A stretch of DNA of 64,000 nucleotides. Origin: Amycolatopsis acidiphila. GTDB lineage: Bacteria; Actinomycetota; Actinomycetes; Mycobacteriales; Pseudonocardiaceae. The position numbers and the translations under genes are program-made. Shown piece by piece: positions 7,801-16,230 of the stretch; positions within the stretch are counted from its first letter, which is position 1, and each line of letters begins with the position of its first letter. Location: assembly GCF_021391495.1 (NCBI RefSeq), contig NZ_CP090063.1, positions 6,634,001-6,698,000 of the forward strand, in the 5' to 3' direction. The notes below the pieces were generated by a model. It saw only the letters and a program-made list of their open reading frames with translations. It made no database searches and was not told the origin of the DNA.

Positions 7801-8201
7801 CCGAGGTGCTGGCGAAGCTGCTGGCAGGCGTCCTCGCAGCTGCGGCACGCGTCGGCGCACACGGCACAGTGCTTGTGGTGCTCCGCGTGCTTCTCGCACT
7901 CCTGGGCGCAGGCGCGGCAGGCCTGCTCGCAGATCTCCAGCAGCTGCCGGGTCACCCCGGCCGCGTCGGCGCGACGCGACAGGATGCGTGCGGTCAGCTC
8001 GCAGACGTCCGCACAGTCGAGGTCGGTGCGGATGCAGGCCGTCAGCGATGCCACCTCGGTCTCGGCGAGGCAGGCGTCGGCACATGCCGTGCACGCCTGG
8101 GCACAGGTCAGGCACTCCTGCACACAGGCCGCGACGGCCTCGGGGTCGACGCCGCCGAGGTCGCCGGGAGAGCTTTTCAACATCGCCAGGGCTTTCGTCA
8201 T
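7797..8201 (-). CDS. Cys-rich four-helix-bundle copper storage/binding protein (Csp/DUF326 type)
   Basis: A 134-residue helical protein with about 19 cysteines in CxxxC and CxxC steps (CVQECLTCAQACTAC, CADVC, CEQACRACAQEC, CRSCEDAC) plus His in HAEHHKHC. This is the pattern of Csp-type copper-storing bundles, in which Cys line the core and bind Cu(I). No Tat or Sec signal is present, so it would be the cytosolic form. A SigF-like promoter (GGTTTC-N14-GGGTAG) ends nine bases before the ATG. Its stop overlaps the end of the convergent glucosidase gene. Confidence 0.8.
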   Translation of the reverse strand: MTKALAMLKSSPGDLGGVDPEAVAACVQECLTCAQACTACADACLAETEVASLTACIRTDLDCADVCELTARILSRRADAAGVTRQLLEICEQACRACAQECEKHAEHHKHCAVCADACRSCEDACQQLRQHLG

Positions 8202-8210
8202 GACCCGCTG

Positions 8211-8236
8211 CTACCCACTCCCGCCCTGGAGAAACC
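8211..8236 (-). promoter_or_regulatory. SigF-like promoter of the copper protein gene
   Basis: On the minus strand GGTTTC (8231-8236), 14 bases, GGGTAG (8211-8216). The ATG at 8201 is nine bases on, so the message is short-leadered or leaderless. The -35 forms half of the palindrome GAAACC-A-GGTTTC. Confidence 0.55.
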
Positions 8237-8237
8237 A

Positions 8238-8263
8238 GGTTTCTGCCGTCCCCGCGAGGGAAC
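8238..8263 (+). promoter_or_regulatory. possible SigF-like promoter of recQ
   Basis: GGTTTC (8238-8243), 14 bases, GGGAAC (8258-8263). The -10 has one mismatch to GGGTAC. It mirrors the divergent promoter at 8211-8236 and would start transcription next to GTG 8273. Confidence 0.4.
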
Positions 8264-8272
8264 CTCCGGACG

Positions 8273-9883
8273 GTGTCCAGACGCGACGAAATCCGAAGCG
8301 CGGCAAGGAAGACCTTCGGCTGGTCCGAGTTGCTGCCCGACCAGCTGACCGCGATGGAACAGCTGCTCGAAAGCCGTGACGTGCTCGTCGTGATGCCGAC
8401 CGGTTCCGGGAAATCCGCCATCTACCAGGTGCCCGCGCTGCTGCGGCCGGGGCCGACGCTCGTGGTGTCCCCGCTGACCGCGCTGCAGCGGGACCAGGTG
8501 CACCAGATCGCCGAGAGCGAAGCGCCCGAGGCCGTGGCGGTCAACTCGGCCCAGCGCAGTCGCGACAGCAGGCAGGCCTGGGAGTCGATCGAGGAGGGCG
8601 ACGCCGAGTACCTGTTCCTCTCCCCCGAGCAACTGGCCAGGGAGGACGTCCTGGAGCGGCTCGACGAGGTGTCGCCGAGCCTGTTCGTCGTCGACGAGGC
8701 GCACTGCGTTTCGGCCTGGGGACACGACTTCCGCCCCGACTACCTGCGGCTGAGCCCGGTCATCGAACGACTCGGGCATCCGCCGGTGCTCGCGCTGACC
8801 GCGACCGCGGGCGGCCCGGTGCGCGAGGACATCGTGCGGCACCTCGGGATGCGCGACCCGGTGCAGGTGATCACCGGCTTCGACCGGCCCAACCTGTATC
8901 TCGCCGCGCAGTGGTTCGCCTCCGACGAGGAGAAGCGGCAGGCGGTGGTCGACTGGGTCGCCGGCGCCCCCAAGCCCGGGCTCGTCTACACCGCGACCCG
9001 CAAGGACGCCGAGCGGTACGCCGAGGCGCTCGGGCCCGGTGCGGCCGCGTACCACGCGGGCATGAAGGCCAACGAGCGCAAGGACGTGCACGAGCGGTTT
9101 CTCGCGGACGAGGTGGACGTGGTGGTCGCGACCTCCGCGTTCGGCATGGGCATCGACAAGCCGAACGTGCGGTTCGTCGCGCACGCGTCGGTGCCGGAGT
9201 CACTGGACTCCTACTACCAGCAGATCGGCCGCGCGGGCCGCGACGGCGAGCGTGCCGACGCGCTGTTGTTCTTCCGGCCGGAAGACCTTGGGCTGCAACG
9301 GTTCCTCACGTCCCGGAAGCTGGACGAGGACGGTGTCCGCGAGGTCGCCGAGGCGGTCCGCGAGCACGACGGCCCGGTGGCCCCGCGCCAGATCGACGAG
9401 GAGGTCGACCAGTCGCACCGGCGGGTGATGAACAACCTGAACCTGCTCGAAAAGGCCGACCTCGTCGATGTCCGCGACGGCGAGTTCGACTACCGCGACG
9501 ACGCGCCCGAGGACCCGGCCGCGGAGGTCGCCGAGGTCGCGGACAAGCAGAAGGAGCTCGACCGGACCCGGCTGGAGGTCATGCGCCAGTACGCCGAGAC
9601 CCAGTCCTGCCGCCGCCAGTTCCTGCTCGGCTACTTCGGTGAGGCCCTCGACGAGCCGTGCGGCAACTGCGACACCTGTGACGCCGGGACGGCCGAGGAG
9701 CAGGCCGCCTTCGCCGACGCCGAGTACCCGCCGGACGCGAAGGTCCGGCACCGCGAGTGGGGGCCGGGCCGGGTCGTGCACCGGGAGGCCGACCGGATGA
9801 CCGTCCTGTTCGACGACGGTGGTTACCGGACCTTGTCACTGCCCGCCGTGGAGGAGGGCGACCTCCTGGTCGAGGACCGCTGA
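8273..9883 (+). CDS. RecQ-family ATP-dependent DNA helicase
   Basis: A 536-residue 3'-5' superfamily 2 helicase. Walker A is GSGKS at 44-48, DEAH is at 141-144, and the helicase C-terminal motif is QIGRAGRDGE near 320. A RecQ zinc-binding segment follows (SCRRQ then CGNCDTC, about 443-465). After it comes a short basic/aromatic tail (HREWGPGRVVHREADRM) resembling SH3-like tails, in place of the HRDC domain of E. coli RecQ. It acts in recombination and stalled-fork repair. GTG 8273 lacks a strong SD and may be leaderless. Confidence 0.85.
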   Translation: MSRRDEIRSAARKTFGWSELLPDQLTAMEQLLESRDVLVVMPTGSGKSAIYQVPALLRPGPTLVVSPLTALQRDQVHQIAESEAPEAVAVNSAQRSRDSRQAWESIEEGDAEYLFLSPEQLAREDVLERLDEVSPSLFVVDEAHCVSAWGHDFRPDYLRLSPVIERLGHPPVLALTATAGGPVREDIVRHLGMRDPVQVITGFDRPNLYLAAQWFASDEEKRQAVVDWVAGAPKPGLVYTATRKDAERYAEALGPGAAAYHAGMKANERKDVHERFLADEVDVVVATSAFGMGIDKPNVRFVAHASVPESLDSYYQQIGRAGRDGERADALLFFRPEDLGLQRFLTSRKLDEDGVREVAEAVREHDGPVAPRQIDEEVDQSHRRVMNNLNLLEKADLVDVRDGEFDYRDDAPEDPAAEVAEVADKQKELDRTRLEVMRQYAETQSCRRQFLLGYFGEALDEPCGNCDTCDAGTAEEQAAFADAEYPPDAKVRHREWGPGRVVHREADRMTVLFDDGGYRTLSLPAVEEGDLLVEDR

Positions 9884-9915
9884 GCGGCCGCGGGCGGGAG
9901 CCGCGCCGAGCTCGC

Positions 9916-11505
9916 TCAGGGCGCGTAGCGGCCCAGCCCGAACAGGTCGTACAACTGCTGCTGGGTCTGGTCGCGAGCGGTGAGGACCCGTCGGGTGCGA
10001 GGGCGGCCGCCGGTGGACGGGTAGCGCAGCACCGTTTCGCCGATGCGCGAGAGCTGGTCGAGCAGCTCCCGCACGGACAGGTCGAGGCCGGCCCGGTCGG
10101 CCGCCCGCCGCATGAGGTGGGTGACCGCCGTCGCGAGGGCACTGACCAGCGAGTGCACGGCGATCCGGTGCTCGCTCCAGTCCCAGCGCGGCGCGGGCGC
10201 GGCGACGAACGAGCCGTTGAGCATGCGGAAGGTCGAGTCGAGGTGGTAACGCGCTCGGTAGGCGGTGACGAGGTCGACGACGGGCCAGTCGTCGTGGTCG
10301 GTGACCAGCAGCTGCTTGCCGAAGAACTCCTCGTCGAGCCGGGCGCGCGCGGCCTCGTCGGTGCGGTACTCCAGGCGTAGCTCGCCGGGCTTCGTGCCGG
10401 TCAGCCGCGCGCTCAGCACGCGATCCACCCAGCGGACGCGCGTGATGCGTGCGATATCGGTGAGCAGCTGGTCCCGCGGGCGGCGGTTGGTCCCGACCGC
10501 GAGTGCGAGCGCGAGACCGTCGAGCTGCCGGGTGGCGCTGCTCAGCGCCTGCGCGAAGCCCCGGGCCTGCGCGGCGTGCAGCCGGGCGGAGTGCGTCAGC
10601 ACGACGCGCCGGTTCGCGCCGAAGACCGTGGTCCGGGTGTCCAGCGCGGTCAGCCCGGGGAACCGCTGCGGATCGACCGGGCGGCGGCCTGCGGCGGGCC
10701 GGGTCAGCAGGTCGGGAAAGTCCCCGAGGGGCAGCGCGCCGACGAAGTGCAGGCCCGAGTCCAGGTCGAGCTGCGCGTGCTGGCCGGTGTCGAAGACGAC
10801 GGTCACCTCGCCGGGATGCCGGGTGCCCAGCCGGTCCACCGCGACGCCGAACGGCTCGACCCCGGGACCACCCCGGCGGTACGCGCGGGACACGAGCGGG
10901 ATCGCGCCGTCCCGGGTGACGATGGCACTCAGCCCGGCGAGAGTCGCGTCCGCGGTGTCCGATTCGGCGTAGGTCGCGAAGTTCGGGATGTCCACGGCAA
11001 GCGTGATCGGATCCGGCAGGTCGGCGCGGACGCGTGCGCAGACGGCTTCTTCGATGCGTTCGAGCTGCGGCCGGGTGAGTCGTCTCGTCGTGTGCCAGAA
11101 CTCTTCGTCGCTGACCGCGTCGGCGCGCAACCGGGGCCGGAAGAAGCGCACGGCGGCGGCACTTTCCCACCACTGGGCCAGCGATACGTCCAGCGCGGTG
11201 GCCCGGTGCAGCACGGCGAGGGTGAGGTAGCCGGCGACCTTCGCGCGGCGCGGGCCGAGGACTTCTTCGATCGCCTGCCGCACCTGGAGCCGCTCCAGGG
11301 TCGACCACACGGACGCTACGTCACCGAACGACAGGTGCCTGGTGGATTCTGGCAAGCCGGCCGCACTGTCGAGTGCCGCGGCCAGGTCCTCGGCTGCCCC
11401 GAGGTAACGCTGCGAGACGATCCTGGGCGCGCCGTCGACCCGTTCGGACTCCACCAGGTAGTAGTACGTCCGCCCGTTGACCCGCTTGCCGACCACCGAC
11501 GCCAC
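9916..11505 (-). CDS. IS1634-like (IS4-superfamily) transposase, possibly inactive or domesticated
   Basis: A 529-residue protein opening with YYYLVESERVDGAPRIVSQRYLG, typical of IS1634-family transposases. The first catalytic Asp is plausibly in LAVDIPNFATY and the second in VVFDTGQHAQ. The third acidic position, usually Glu in Y-x-x-R-x-x-I-E, appears as YRARYHLDSTF, i.e. Asp. I see no terminal inverted repeats or target duplication in the flanks. The frame is intact. It could be an immobile, retained relative; single-copy status cannot be tested here. Confidence 0.7.
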   Translation of the reverse strand: MASVVGKRVNGRTYYYLVESERVDGAPRIVSQRYLGAAEDLAAALDSAAGLPESTRHLSFGDVASVWSTLERLQVRQAIEEVLGPRRAKVAGYLTLAVLHRATALDVSLAQWWESAAAVRFFRPRLRADAVSDEEFWHTTRRLTRPQLERIEEAVCARVRADLPDPITLAVDIPNFATYAESDTADATLAGLSAIVTRDGAIPLVSRAYRRGGPGVEPFGVAVDRLGTRHPGEVTVVFDTGQHAQLDLDSGLHFVGALPLGDFPDLLTRPAAGRRPVDPQRFPGLTALDTRTTVFGANRRVVLTHSARLHAAQARGFAQALSSATRQLDGLALALAVGTNRRPRDQLLTDIARITRVRWVDRVLSARLTGTKPGELRLEYRTDEAARARLDEEFFGKQLLVTDHDDWPVVDLVTAYRARYHLDSTFRMLNGSFVAAPAPRWDWSEHRIAVHSLVSALATAVTHLMRRAADRAGLDLSVRELLDQLSRIGETVLRYPSTGGRPRTRRVLTARDQTQQQLYDLFGLGRYAP

Positions 11506-11649
11506 ACTTTAGGTAATACAGCCCGCGGACGATCGTGGCAACGCAAGGAAGGTCACTGAGCTGCGGAAACCCGCCCGGGGCCGGGTGCGCCGACAGGATC
11601 ACCGAAGCGGTCGTGGAGATGGTTCGCCGCACGCACCTACGTTTGCCGT

Positions 11650-14238
11650 ATGGCATCCGCTGAACAGCAGGACCGTCCGACCGCCTCCGCGATGCGCCGC
11701 GCGCTGGCGCGTGCCCGCGACGGCAAGACGCTGGACATCGCCGAGGCGACCGTGCTGCTGCACGCCCGTGACGAGGACCTCGCCACGCTGTCCGAGCACG
11801 CGTCCCGCATCCGCGACGCCGGGCTCGCCGCGGCCGGCCGCGAGGGCGTGATCACCTACAGCCGCAAGGTGTTCATCCCGCTCACCCGCCTGTGCCGGGA
11901 CCGGTGCGGCTACTGCACGTTCGCCACCGTTCCGGGCAAAGTGGACGCTCCGTTCCTCTCCCCCGACGAGGTGCTGGCGATCGCGCGCGAGGGCGCCGCG
12001 ATGGGCTGCAAGGAAGCGCTGTTCACCCTCGGCGACCGGCCCGAGGACCGTTGGAAGGCGGCGCGCGAGTGGCTCGACGCGCACGGCTACGACGACACGC
12101 TGTCCTACGTGCGGGCCATGGCGATCCTCGTGCTCGAGGAGACCGGGCTGCTGCCGCACCTCAACCCGGGTGTGCTGACCTGGCAGGACCTGCAGCGGCT
12201 CAAGCCGGTCGCGCCGTCGATGGGCATGATGCTGGAGACCACCGCGACGCGGCTGTGGAGCGAACGCGGCGGCCCGCACTACGGTTCGCCGGACAAGGAT
12301 CCGGCCGTGCGGCTGCGGGTGCTCGACGACGCCGGGCGCCACTCGGTCCCGTTCACGACGGGCATCCTGATCGGCATCGGCGAGAACTACGAGGAGCGGG
12401 CGGACTCGCTGTTCGCGATCCGCAAGGCGGCGCGGGCCTACGGCGGCATCCAGGAAGTCATCGTGCAGAACTTCCGCGCGAAGCCGGACACCAAGATGCG
12501 CGCGACGCCGGACGCCGACCTGCAGGAACTGGCCGCGACGATCGCGGTCGCCCGGCTGGTGCTCGGCCCGAAGACGCGGATCCAGGCGCCGCCGAACCTG
12601 ATCGGCAGCCAGTACGACCTGATGGTGCGCGCGGGGATCGACGACTGGGGCGGGGTTTCGCCGCTGACGCCGGATCACGTGAACCCCGAGCGCGCGTGGC
12701 CGCAGATCGACGAGCTGGCGCGGCAGACCTCGGCCGCGGGCTACGAGCTGCGCGAGCGGTTGACGATCTATCCCGAGTACATCCTCGCCGGTGAGCCGTG
12801 GCTGGACCCGCGGGTGGCCGGGCACGTGGCGGCGCTGGCAGATCCTTCGACGGGGCTGGCGCTGGACGTCAACCCGGTGGGCAAGCCGTGGCAGGAGCCC
12901 GACGGCGGCTGGCAGGAGCAGGGGCGGACCGAGCTGCACGTCGAGGTGGACACCGTCGGGCGGACCGGCGACCGGCGCAGCGACTTCGACTCGGTCTACG
13001 GCGACTGGAACGAGCTGGCCGCGAAGGTGCCGTCCGCGCCCGCCCGGATGGACTCGGATATCGCGGCAGCCTTGCGGCGCGCGGAAAAGGACCCGGCCGG
13101 ACTGTCCGATGAGGACGCTCTGGCGCTGCTGCACGCCGACGGCGCGGAGCTCGACGCGCTGGCCGCGCTGGCGGACGGCCTGCGCCGGGACGTGAACGGC
13201 GACGACGTGACCTTCGTGGTGACGCGGAACATCAACTTCACCAACGTCTGCTACACCGGTTGCCGGTTCTGCGCGTTCGCCCAGCGTCGCACCGACGCCG
13301 ACGCGTACACGCTTTCTCTGTCCCAGGTCGGCGACCGGGTGGACCAGGCGTGGGAGGCGGGCGCGACCGAGATCTGCATGCAGGGCGGGATCCATCCCGA
13401 CATGCCGGGGACGGCGTATTTCGACCTGGCCGCCGAGGTGAAGCGCCGCCAGCCGGATATCCACCTGCATTCGTACAGCCCGATGGAGGTCGTGAACGGC
13501 GCGTCGCGGACGAACCTGTCCATTCGCGACTGGCTGACGCGGGCGCACGAGTCCGGTGTGGACTCGCTGCCCGGCACCGCGGCGGAGATCCTCGACGACG
13601 ATGTGCGGTGGGTGCTGACGAAGGGCAAGCTGCCGACGTCGAGCTGGATCGAGGTGGTCAGCACCGCGCACTCGCTGGGCATCCCGACGACGTCGACGAT
13701 GATGTACGGGCACGTCGACACGCCCGCGCACTGGGTCGGGCACATCAAGCTGATCGCCTCCCTGCAGCGTCAGGCACTGGAACGCAACGGGCGGCGCGGG
13801 TTCACGGAGTTCGTGCTGCTGCCGTTCATCCACCAGAACGCGCCGATCTACCTCGCCGGCCTGGCGCGCCCGGGCACGACGGTGCGCGAGAACCGGGCGG
13901 TGCACGCACTGGCGCGGATCCTGCTGCACGGGCTGATCGACAACATCCAGTGCTCCTGGGTGAAACTCGGCGAGGAAACCTGCCGGGCGGTGCTGCAAGG
14001 TGGGGTGAACGATCTCGGCGGCACGCTCATGGAGGAGACGATCAGCCGCATGGCCGGCGCGAACAACGGCTCGTACAAGACGATCACGCAGCTCGAGTCG
14101 ATGGTCGAGCCACTCGGCCGCCCACTCGTCCAGCGCACGACTTCGTACGGCCGCCCCAGCGCGGACCGCATAGCGGCGGCGCGGCTGAGCGACGGCGTGG
14201 CTGCCGCGGTCCGGAACCCCCTGCCGATCGTGAGTTGA
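11650..14238 (+). CDS. fbiC: 7,8-didemethyl-8-hydroxy-5-deazariboflavin (FO) synthase FbiC
   Basis: An 862-residue fusion of two radical-SAM enzymes that together build FO, the chromophore of coenzyme F420, from tyrosine and a ribityl-diaminouracil. The CofG half carries CRDRCGYC (Cys 82, 86, 89). The CofH half carries CYTGCRFC (Cys 534, 538, 541). Both CX3CX2C clusters are intact and the length is normal for actinobacterial FbiC. ATG 11650 is clear. An F420-type PPOX oxidoreductase is encoded at 53.5 kb, consistent with F420 use. Confidence 0.95.
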   Translation: MASAEQQDRPTASAMRRALARARDGKTLDIAEATVLLHARDEDLATLSEHASRIRDAGLAAAGREGVITYSRKVFIPLTRLCRDRCGYCTFATVPGKVDAPFLSPDEVLAIAREGAAMGCKEALFTLGDRPEDRWKAAREWLDAHGYDDTLSYVRAMAILVLEETGLLPHLNPGVLTWQDLQRLKPVAPSMGMMLETTATRLWSERGGPHYGSPDKDPAVRLRVLDDAGRHSVPFTTGILIGIGENYEERADSLFAIRKAARAYGGIQEVIVQNFRAKPDTKMRATPDADLQELAATIAVARLVLGPKTRIQAPPNLIGSQYDLMVRAGIDDWGGVSPLTPDHVNPERAWPQIDELARQTSAAGYELRERLTIYPEYILAGEPWLDPRVAGHVAALADPSTGLALDVNPVGKPWQEPDGGWQEQGRTELHVEVDTVGRTGDRRSDFDSVYGDWNELAAKVPSAPARMDSDIAAALRRAEKDPAGLSDEDALALLHADGAELDALAALADGLRRDVNGDDVTFVVTRNINFTNVCYTGCRFCAFAQRRTDADAYTLSLSQVGDRVDQAWEAGATEICMQGGIHPDMPGTAYFDLAAEVKRRQPDIHLHSYSPMEVVNGASRTNLSIRDWLTRAHESGVDSLPGTAAEILDDDVRWVLTKGKLPTSSWIEVVSTAHSLGIPTTSTMMYGHVDTPAHWVGHIKLIASLQRQALERNGRRGFTEFVLLPFIHQNAPIYLAGLARPGTTVRENRAVHALARILLHGLIDNIQCSWVKLGEETCRAVLQGGVNDLGGTLMEETISRMAGANNGSYKTITQLESMVEPLGRPLVQRTTSYGRPSADRIAAARLSDGVAAAVRNPLPIVS

Positions 14239-14733
14239 GGGCGCGGGGCCGGAGGCCGCGGGGCGGAGGCCGCGGGGCGGAGGCCGCGGGGCCGGAGCGG
14301 AGGCCGGACGGGCGGAGGCCGCGGCGAGGCGCGGGGCGGTGCAGCGGCCGATGGCCCGGTGGGCCACGCGGCACGACTGGTAGCCGTTCAGGCCAGAGGG
14401 GCGGACGGAGCCGGAGGCATGGCCTCGCGGCGAGGGTCGAGCGGCGGAGGCTGCGAGGCCGGAGGCGGAAGGCACCGGCAGGTAGCCGTCAGGCCGCGGC
14501 GGCGGGCCGAGCGGCGGCGGGCCGAGCGGCGGCGGGCAGCAGGCCGGGCGGCGGCCAGACCACACCGCGACCGGGGACGCCGCCGGGGCGGACGGTGAAG
14601 GCCGATCGCCGGTGGCGGTGCGCTGAAAAGCCCGGGCTGGAGCCCCGGGTGGAGGCCGTGAGCAGTGGGGCGCGACTGCCGGAGGTGGCCGGATCGGCCC
14701 CGGTGCCGCCAACGGGCTGGGGAGAAGTCACGC

Positions 14734-14780
14734 GAAGCCAACGCCTGGCCCGGTCCACCCCCTGTGAAGCCAACGCCTGG
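14734..14780. repeat. 15-bp direct repeat
   Basis: GAAGCCAACGCCTGG occurs at 14734-14748 and again at 14766-14780, 32 bp apart, followed by similar G/C sequence. No associated gene is evident. Confidence 0.6.
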
Positions 14781-14866
14781 GCCGGCCTGCCCGTGCAATG
14801 CCAGTCGTCAGATGGCTACTGAAGGTTAGGGGCAGAACAGGGTCCTTCGGCCCTGGTTGGGAGCCT

Positions 14867-14883
14867 CACGATCCGGGATCGTG
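14867..14883. promoter_or_regulatory. perfect 8-bp palindrome downstream of kynureninase
   Basis: CACGATCC-G-GGATCGTG is a perfect inverted repeat with a one-base centre. A second weaker hairpin (CAGGGTCC/GGCCCTG) lies at about 14838-14854. Lying between the repeat tract and the 3' end of the minus-strand kynureninase gene, it could be an operator or part of a terminator. Confidence 0.4.
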
Positions 14884-14961
14884 GAGCACATCAGGAATTT
14901 CTCGTTCACGCCGGTCGCAGTGAATCGGGAAAGGCCGGGGCGGCGACTCCCACACCTCCCG

Positions 14962-16131
14962 CTACCCCGGCCATCCTGACAGAAACGCAGCAGCGCGAAG
15001 CACATCCACGTACCGCACGTACAACGCCGCCAGCCCGAAGCGCAACACGTCGGGCGGCCGGAAGTCGCCGATGATGCCGGACTCGGTCATCGCCGCCATG
15101 ACGCGTTTCGCGTCTGGGCGGCGGATCGAGAGCTGGTTGCCGCGCCTGTGGTCGCGCGGCGTCAGCACCTCGGCGCCCGGCACGCGTTCGTCCAAGCATC
15201 GCAGGAAGAAGTCACCCAGCGCGAGCGCCTTCGCGCGCACCTGCTCGACGGTCACGTCCTCCCACACGTCCAGCGCGGCATCGAGCGCGAGCATCGACAG
15301 GATCTCCGGCGTCCCCGTCCTGGCACGGCTGATACCGGCCCCGCCCGCGTACGCCTCCGTCATGCCGAACGGGTCCGCGTGCCCGGCCCACCCGCTCAGC
15401 GGCTGGTCGAACCGCTCCTGCCATTTCTCCGCCACGTAGAGGAACGCCGGGGCGCCAGGCCCGCCGTTGAGGAACTTGTAGGTGCAGCCGACCGCGAGGT
15501 CCACCCCCGCGGCATCGAGCCGCATCGGCACCGCACCCACGCTGTGGCACAGGTCCCACACCGCCAGCGCACCCGCGGCGTGCAGGCTCTCGGTCAGCGC
15601 CGGCAGGTCGTGCAGCAGGCCCGACCGGTAGTCGACGTGGTTGACCAGGGCCGCGGCCGTCCGCTCGGACACCACCGCCGCCATCTCCGCCGGCGGAACC
15701 CGGCGGATCTCGTGCCCGGTGAGCCGGGCGGCGCTGTCGGCGACGTAGCCATCGCTCGGGAACGTGGTCGAGTCCACCAGGATCTCGGGTCGCCCCGGGT
15801 TCAGCCGCACCGCCGCGACCAGCGCCTTGAAGACGTTGACACTCGTCGAGTCACTCACCACCACCTGCCCCGGCGCCGCGCCGACCAGCGGCGCGATCCG
15901 GTCGCCGACCCGTTCCGGGGCCTGCCACCAGCCCTCGTCCCATGATCGGATCAGCCGCCCCGCCCACTGCTTCCGCACCACCTCGTCGAGCCGCGCGGCC
16001 ACCGACCGTGGCGGGGCGCCGAGGGAATTGCCGTCCAAATAGGACAGTTGTGGCTCGAGGTCGAACTCCGCACGCTTCCCGGCCAGTGGGTCGCGGGCGT
16101 CCAGCTCGGCCGCCACCTGCGACAACGACAT
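14962..16131 (-). CDS. kynU: kynureninase
   Basis: A 389-residue PLP enzyme that cleaves L-kynurenine to anthranilate and alanine. It matches through SYLDGNSLGAPP, SDSTSVNVFKALVAA, DLCHSVGAVP and the PLP-lysine region TYKFLNGGPGAPAFLYV (Lys near 220). Substrate-contacting GWAGHADPF follows. The length is normal. The two other genes of the tryptophan-to-anthranilate route (tryptophan dioxygenase, kynurenine formamidase) are not nearby. ATG 16131 has SD AAAGGA. Confidence 0.9.
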   Translation of the reverse strand: MSLSQVAAELDARDPLAGKRAEFDLEPQLSYLDGNSLGAPPRSVAARLDEVVRKQWAGRLIRSWDEGWWQAPERVGDRIAPLVGAAPGQVVVSDSTSVNVFKALVAAVRLNPGRPEILVDSTTFPSDGYVADSAARLTGHEIRRVPPAEMAAVVSERTAAALVNHVDYRSGLLHDLPALTESLHAAGALAVWDLCHSVGAVPMRLDAAGVDLAVGCTYKFLNGGPGAPAFLYVAEKWQERFDQPLSGWAGHADPFGMTEAYAGGAGISRARTGTPEILSMLALDAALDVWEDVTVEQVRAKALALGDFFLRCLDERVPGAEVLTPRDHRRGNQLSIRRPDAKRVMAAMTESGIIGDFRPPDVLRFGLAALYVRYVDVLRAAAFLSGWPG

Positions 16132-16163
16132 GCGTTCCTTTCCCCGAGCGACGCCCTATCGCC

Positions 16164-16183
16164 CTATGTCCTCACTCACATAG
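16164..16183. promoter_or_regulatory. inverted repeat in the kynU/acyl-CoA synthetase divergent region
   Basis: CTATGT (16164-16169) and ACATAG (16178-16183) form a 6-bp inverted repeat with an 8-base centre in the 99-bp divergent promoter region. It is a candidate operator; no regulator gene is adjacent. Confidence 0.35.
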
Positions 16184-16230
16184 AGTAGGCGCGGTCTGTC
16201 GGGACCCGTGGTGAACACAGGAGGCCAAAG

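Larger units (their letters stand above)
14239..14961. repeat. 720-bp non-coding, repeat-rich gap after fbiC
   Basis: I find no credible gene here; the open frames are low-complexity G/C runs. From about 14240 to 14340 the sequence is an irregular array of GCGGAGGCCGCGGGG-like units. A further GGCGGGCCGAGCGGC repeat lies near 14500-14530. A 15-bp direct repeat and a palindrome nearer the kynureninase end are listed separately. The tract looks like slipped-strand expansion. Confidence 0.6.

Noticed and set aside
6580..8421. 613-codon minus-strand frame across the GH13 and copper-protein genes
   Set aside because: Low-complexity shadow that overlaps two well-supported genes and a promoter pair.
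8273..14238. Composite transposon or genomic island around the IS1634-like gene
   Set aside because: No flanking duplicates, tRNA, integrase or composition change; recQ and fbiC are housekeeping-type neighbours.
11599..14712. 1037-codon open frame on the minus strand across fbiC
   Set aside because: It is the antisense shadow of fbiC in high-GC DNA; the translation is Arg/His/Gln/Val-rich with no domain.
14260..14822. Protein-coding frames in the post-fbiC gap
   Set aside because: They are Gly/Arg/Ala/Pro repeats from the GC-rich tract with no start signal.
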